The notes beneath the pieces are model-generated. The model saw nothing but the letters and a program-made list of their open reading frames with translations, was not told the DNA's origin and did not search any database. From Rubrobacter sp. (GTDB lineage: Bacteria > Actinomycetota > Rubrobacteria > Rubrobacterales > Rubrobacteraceae): DNA of 8,305 bases. Both the position numbers and the translations under genes were made by a program. Position 1 is the first letter of the stretch. Each line of letters starts with the position of its first letter. This document shows, in pieces, positions 6,230-8,305 of the stretch. Location of the stretch: contig JADDPY010000686.1 of NCBI GenBank assembly GCA_016781635.1, positions 3,001 through 11,305 of the forward strand. Reading direction: 5' to 3'.

Positions 6230-7246
6230 GTGAACGATGGTGTACGGGAAAATCCGCAGGGGCTGGACAAAAGGGCTCTACGCTTCTTAGCGCTCATTTT
6301 GGGGAGGGGCAAGGGGCTGGACGAGGAAGACATAGCCGCCGGCGAAGGGTTTGCTTCCGCGAGGGAGCTTTACGCAAGGTTGGCTGCGGACGGATACCCG
6401 ATCTGCGAGACGTGCGGAGCGTTGCATGTCGGGGCGGATCACTACTGCGCGGAGAAGTTGCAGGATAACCGCCAGGCGAAGCGGCGGGCGCGCTTGGGCG
6501 GCCAGGAGGGGGCGGAGCTGCCGCCTGCGGCAGGGGCTGTCGGACTGTTCCGGGCGGCCTTGGAGGTTTTTGAGCGGGACGTAGGTGGGCTGGAACGCCG
6601 CCGCGAGCGGCTGGTAGGGGAGGGGAACAAACAGAGGTTCATCGTCGAGCGGGCCTTGCCCGACGAGGCGAGGCTCTACCGGAAGGATCACCCGGAAGAC
6701 GAATGGCGCGAGCTTTGCGAGGCCTTGGGTGAAGATCCCGACCGCACGGAGTCTCTCGACGCACCCTCCGGTGTGACGGTGCCGGGTGGCGTCTCGCCGG
6801 ATCCGCCCGAGCCACTGGCGAGGCTTATCGGCATGTACCTCCTCTCCGGCTTGAGCTCCGAACCCCTGCTACGGGCGCTCCACCCCGACCCCGAGGGCGT
6901 CGACCGCAACCTCCTGGAGGCCCACATCGAAGGCGTAAGCCGCGGACGCGGACGCTCGCCCGGCCTGAAGGGGGAGGCCCGAAGCGTGGCAAGGCTGGTA
7001 CGGGGCGGCGAGCTGAGGCGCGGCGTCCCCGCTCTGGGGCTCGATCCCCGCGAGGAGGAAGCCGCCGCGTGGATAAGGGACCGGCTCGCGCAAGGGGCGT
7101 CGGAGGAGGAGATCCTCGAAGAGCTGCGCTCAGGAGAAGTCTTCTCGAAGCGCGTCCTCTCAGGCCCCAAGGAAGGAATAGAGATTTCCTTGTATAGCTG
7201 GCCGGACATGACCCTGGAGGACCTGCGTCGCCTGAAGGGCTACTGA
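6230..7246 (+). CDS. Uncharacterised protein with an N-terminal Cys/His cluster, possible Zn-binding
   Basis: The protein has 338 residues if started at GTG 6230, the first conventional start in the open frame. There is no ribosome site before that GTG. The frame is open from 6134, and codons from about 6155 (INEKLERRRRDRGPEPFPKR) have the same strong third-position G/C bias as the gene. The true N-terminus may therefore lie about 25 residues further upstream, from ATC or CTG, or the original start has been lost. Residues 12-57 are predicted helical and resemble a small helix-turn-helix (ARELYARLAADGYPI). Directly after comes C59-x2-C62-x3-H66-x4-H71-x-C73, a likely zinc site. Helical charged stretches follow (about 74-160), then a Pro-rich linker (about 182-200), then another helical half ending with EEEILEELRSGEVF and a C-terminal SWPDMTLEDLRRLKGY. 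I do not recognise the family. A DNA-binding role is only suggested by the helix-plus-zinc arrangement. It is flanked by a transposase remnant and accessory genes. Confidence 0.75.
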   Translation: MNDGVRENPQGLDKRALRFLALILGRGKGLDEEDIAAGEGFASARELYARLAADGYPICETCGALHVGADHYCAEKLQDNRQAKRRARLGGQEGAELPPAAGAVGLFRAALEVFERDVGGLERRRERLVGEGNKQRFIVERALPDEARLYRKDHPEDEWRELCEALGEDPDRTESLDAPSGVTVPGGVSPDPPEPLARLIGMYLLSGLSSEPLLRALHPDPEGVDRNLLEAHIEGVSRGRGRSPGLKGEARSVARLVRGGELRRGVPALGLDPREEEAAAWIRDRLAQGASEEEILEELRSGEVFSKRVLSGPKEGIEISLYSWPDMTLEDLRRLKGY

Positions 7247-7404
7247 GCTTCACCGGGGAGGCGCCGGCCTTCTCTCACAAATTTTGTGGAACGGCTCGTT
7301 TACTGCTTGCGCATCTAATTGCGCAATTGTTCAGTAGGGGCGTGAGACCGCGCGCCGCAGAGCGAAGGCAGCCAGGCGCCCTGCGCCAGGAGGATCGCGT
7401 TCTC
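7247..7404. promoter_or_regulatory. AT-rich island with two perfect palindromes
   Basis: Between the Cys/His protein and the next candidate gene is a locally AT-rich patch (about 7275-7330) in very GC-rich DNA. It holds CACAAA-T-TTTGTG (7276-7288) and the 12-base perfect palindrome AATTGCGCAATT (7317-7328), with centres 40-41 bases apart. Such paired symmetrical sites are typical of operators for dimeric regulators. TTTACT (7299-7304) is a possible -35 element, but no well-spaced -10 was found. A recombination or element boundary site is an alternative. Confidence 0.4.
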
Positions 7405-7707
7405 TTGGACGCGTTGACCCCGACCGTGAGCCCCCAGGGCGAGATGGTTCGGGAAACGCACCGCCGTGCGTACGGCGGCCTTACAGGGAAGGCGAAGGAG
7501 TTCGATGATCAGGGGTGCATGTTCCGGCTGCCGGTCCCCGAACCCGGGCGGGAGTGCGAGCGGTCCATGGACCGGAGGAGGAAGGAGTACCGGGATCGGA
7601 GTGGAAGGGGCATGGAGAGCGAAGTGAGGCGGTCGAGGGAAATCTTGCCATGCATGGGGCATCGCTCTCTCGCCGCGACGAGCCGGGAGGAGACGGAAAA
7701 ATGGTAG
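7405..7707 (+). CDS. Hypothetical small basic protein
   Basis: The predicted protein has 100 residues. TTG 7405 is chosen because AGGAGG (7388-7393) lies 11 bases upstream. The frame is open back to TTG 7327, which falls inside a palindrome and has no ribosome site. ATG 7444 is another option. Third codon positions are about four fifths G or C, which supports coding in this frame. The first part (TPTVSPQGEMVRETHRRAYG, then GLTGKAKEFDDQG) looks like a soluble domain. The second half is rich in Arg, Glu and Ser and probably helical (SMDRRRKEYRDR, EVRRSREI, SREETEKW). The amino-acid make-up is less convincing there, and the tail could be frameshifted. No family recognised. It ends 34 bases before the zinc protein gene and is probably in the same transcript. 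Confidence 0.4.
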   Translation: MDALTPTVSPQGEMVRETHRRAYGGLTGKAKEFDDQGCMFRLPVPEPGRECERSMDRRRKEYRDRSGRGMESEVRRSREILPCMGHRSLAATSREETEKW

Positions 7708-7742
7708 ACGACGAAAACGGGCGGGGGGAGGGCCACCGCTGA
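7701..7742 (+). CDS. Possible 13-residue leader peptide overlapping the next start
   Basis: GGGAGGAG (7685-7692) lies 8 bases before ATG 7701. The ATG opens a 13-codon frame (MVDDENGRGEGHR) whose TGA (7740-7742) overlaps the ATG of the zinc protein as TGATG. A strong ribosome site, a tiny frame and a one-base stop/start overlap are the ingredients of translational coupling. It could also be the shifted end of the preceding gene, since its frame is open further upstream. No sequence family can be assigned to so short a peptide. Confidence 0.25.
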   Translation: MVDDENGRGEGHR

Positions 7743-8110
7743 TGGCTGGATGCGGCGGTTTCAAGGCGGATGGTAGCCCTTGCGGGCGTATCGTTGGGGC
7801 ATCGCAAACGTATTGCTACGCCCACGACCCCGCCCGCGCCGGGGCGAGGAGGCGCAACGCGAGCAAGGCCGCCCGCTCCAAGCCGAGCCACGAGCTGGCC
7901 GAGCTCAAGGGGCGACTCTCCGCCCTCTACAAAGACGTGCGCGAGGGGCGCCTGGATCCCAAGGTCGGGGCCGTGGTCAACTAGATTCTGAACACCAACC
8001 TCAGGCTGGCAACCCTGGAGCGCGACATCCGGGAGCAGGAGGAACTGGCGGCGCGCATAGGGGAGCTGGAACGAGTCGCCGAGGAGCGGGGATGGGCAGG
8101 AGCAACCTAG
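7742..8110 (+). pseudogene. CCCH zinc-binding small protein interrupted by an in-frame TAG
   Basis: ATG 7742 has GGAGGG (7727-7732) 9 bases upstream. Residues 1-30 carry C4-x9-C14-x10-C25-x2-H28 in the arrangement 'CxxxKADGxPCxRxxGxSQTYCYAHDP'. This is a small zinc-binding domain common in actinobacterial accessory and phage-related genes. A basic segment follows (31-49), then a helical region. At codon 81 the frame meets TAG (7982-7984). Immediately beyond, in the same frame, 41 more codons read ILNTNLRLATLERDIREQEE and LAARIGELERVAEE, a coiled-coil-like tail with normal codon bias, ending at TAG 8108-8110. The tail matches what I recall of full-length relatives, where Gln precedes an I/VLN stretch, so CAG to TAG is the simplest change. 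The gene is either a recent amber-truncated pseudogene (80-residue product) or is read through. Its role is unknown; nucleic-acid binding is plausible. Confidence 0.75.
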
Positions 8111-8305
8111 GCAAGCGCCTGGACCGCCTGGAGCGGATCGCCCCTCCCGCGCCGCCGAAGGCCGCCGACCTCCCCGTTGAGGAGTGGGTGGAGGAGGCCA
8201 TGCGCTTGGGGCCCCCCCTCTACGGCGAGGAGGAGGACTTCCTGCGCTGGTTCGATGACCTCGGCGGATACCTCAAGAGCCGCGTGAACTTACACTTGGC
8301 CGAGG
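8092..8305 (+). CDS. Uncharacterised small protein, 5' part only
   Basis: ATG 8092 overlaps the last 19 bases of the interrupted zinc-protein frame. GAGGAGCGGG lies just upstream (8081-8090), so the start is well supported. The frame is open to the right edge (71 codons). It begins with a short amphipathic helix (LGKRLDRLERI), then a Pro/Ala linker (APPAPPKAADLP), then an acidic helical part (VEEWVEEAMRLGPPLYGEEE, DFLRWFDDL). The short leading 'LxKRLxxLE' helix recalls small proteins encoded next to phage-type or element-type genes, but I cannot name a family. The overlap suggests that translation was once coupled to the zinc protein. The amber codon upstream could therefore lower its expression. 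Confidence 0.7.
   Translation, partial: MGRSNLGKRLDRLERIAPPAPPKAADLPVEEWVEEAMRLGPPLYGEEEDFLRWFDDLGGYLKSRVNLHLAE

Noticed and set aside
7315..7764. 149-residue minus-strand frame opposite the 7405-7707 candidate
   Set aside because: It is Pro- and Leu-rich with no domain features and no clear ribosome site, and the + strand frame has the expected third-position bias and an AGGAGG site.

Overview
The window is GC-rich double-stranded bacterial DNA whose genes have strongly G/C-biased third codon positions, frequent GTG starts and some TAGAAT-type -10 boxes. This style fits a high-GC actinobacterium, and Rubrobacter or a relative is my best guess. The guess rests on protein style and codon use only; there is no rRNA or marker gene here.

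Layout. (1) Bases 2-184 hold the C-terminal end of a + strand NAD-dependent sugar epimerase/dehydratase. A perfect 11-bp hairpin (210-239) follows. It probably ends both this gene and a convergent minus-strand unit, which consists of a small lipoprotein gene (532-903) and a doubtful, apparently frame-disrupted small reading frame (239-539). (2) From about 1219 to 5130 lies a co-directional three-gene block: an extended-SDR sugar-nucleotide epimerase/reductase, a polytopic polyprenyl-phosphate sugar-1-phosphate transferase, and a large membrane-bound nucleotide-sugar 4,6-dehydratase. The content and order match the WbpK/WbpV - WbpL - WbpM block of Pseudomonas O-antigen loci. The block would make a UDP-6-deoxy-HexNAc sugar (FucNAc or QuiNAc type), load it on undecaprenyl phosphate, and so start a surface polysaccharide repeat unit. 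The partial epimerase at the left edge probably belongs to the same surface-sugar locus. (3) Bases 5131-6130 are decayed DNA. They contain a broken IS5-family DDE transposase, a weaker second transposase-like tail, and possibly the tail of an older minus-strand gene. (4) Bases 6151-8305 look like an accessory (plasmid-, phage- or element-type) segment. It has a 338-codon-plus protein with a Cys/His cluster and an oddly placed start, an AT-rich island with two perfect palindromes, a candidate 100-residue protein, a CCCH zinc-binding small protein interrupted by an in-frame TAG, and the start of a further small protein that runs off the right edge.

The polysaccharide block is well understood by family. 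The right-hand segment is the least described part. Its main anomalies are the amber codon at 7982-7984 and the coding signature that extends upstream of the only conventional start at 6230. No tRNA, rRNA or CRISPR array was seen.
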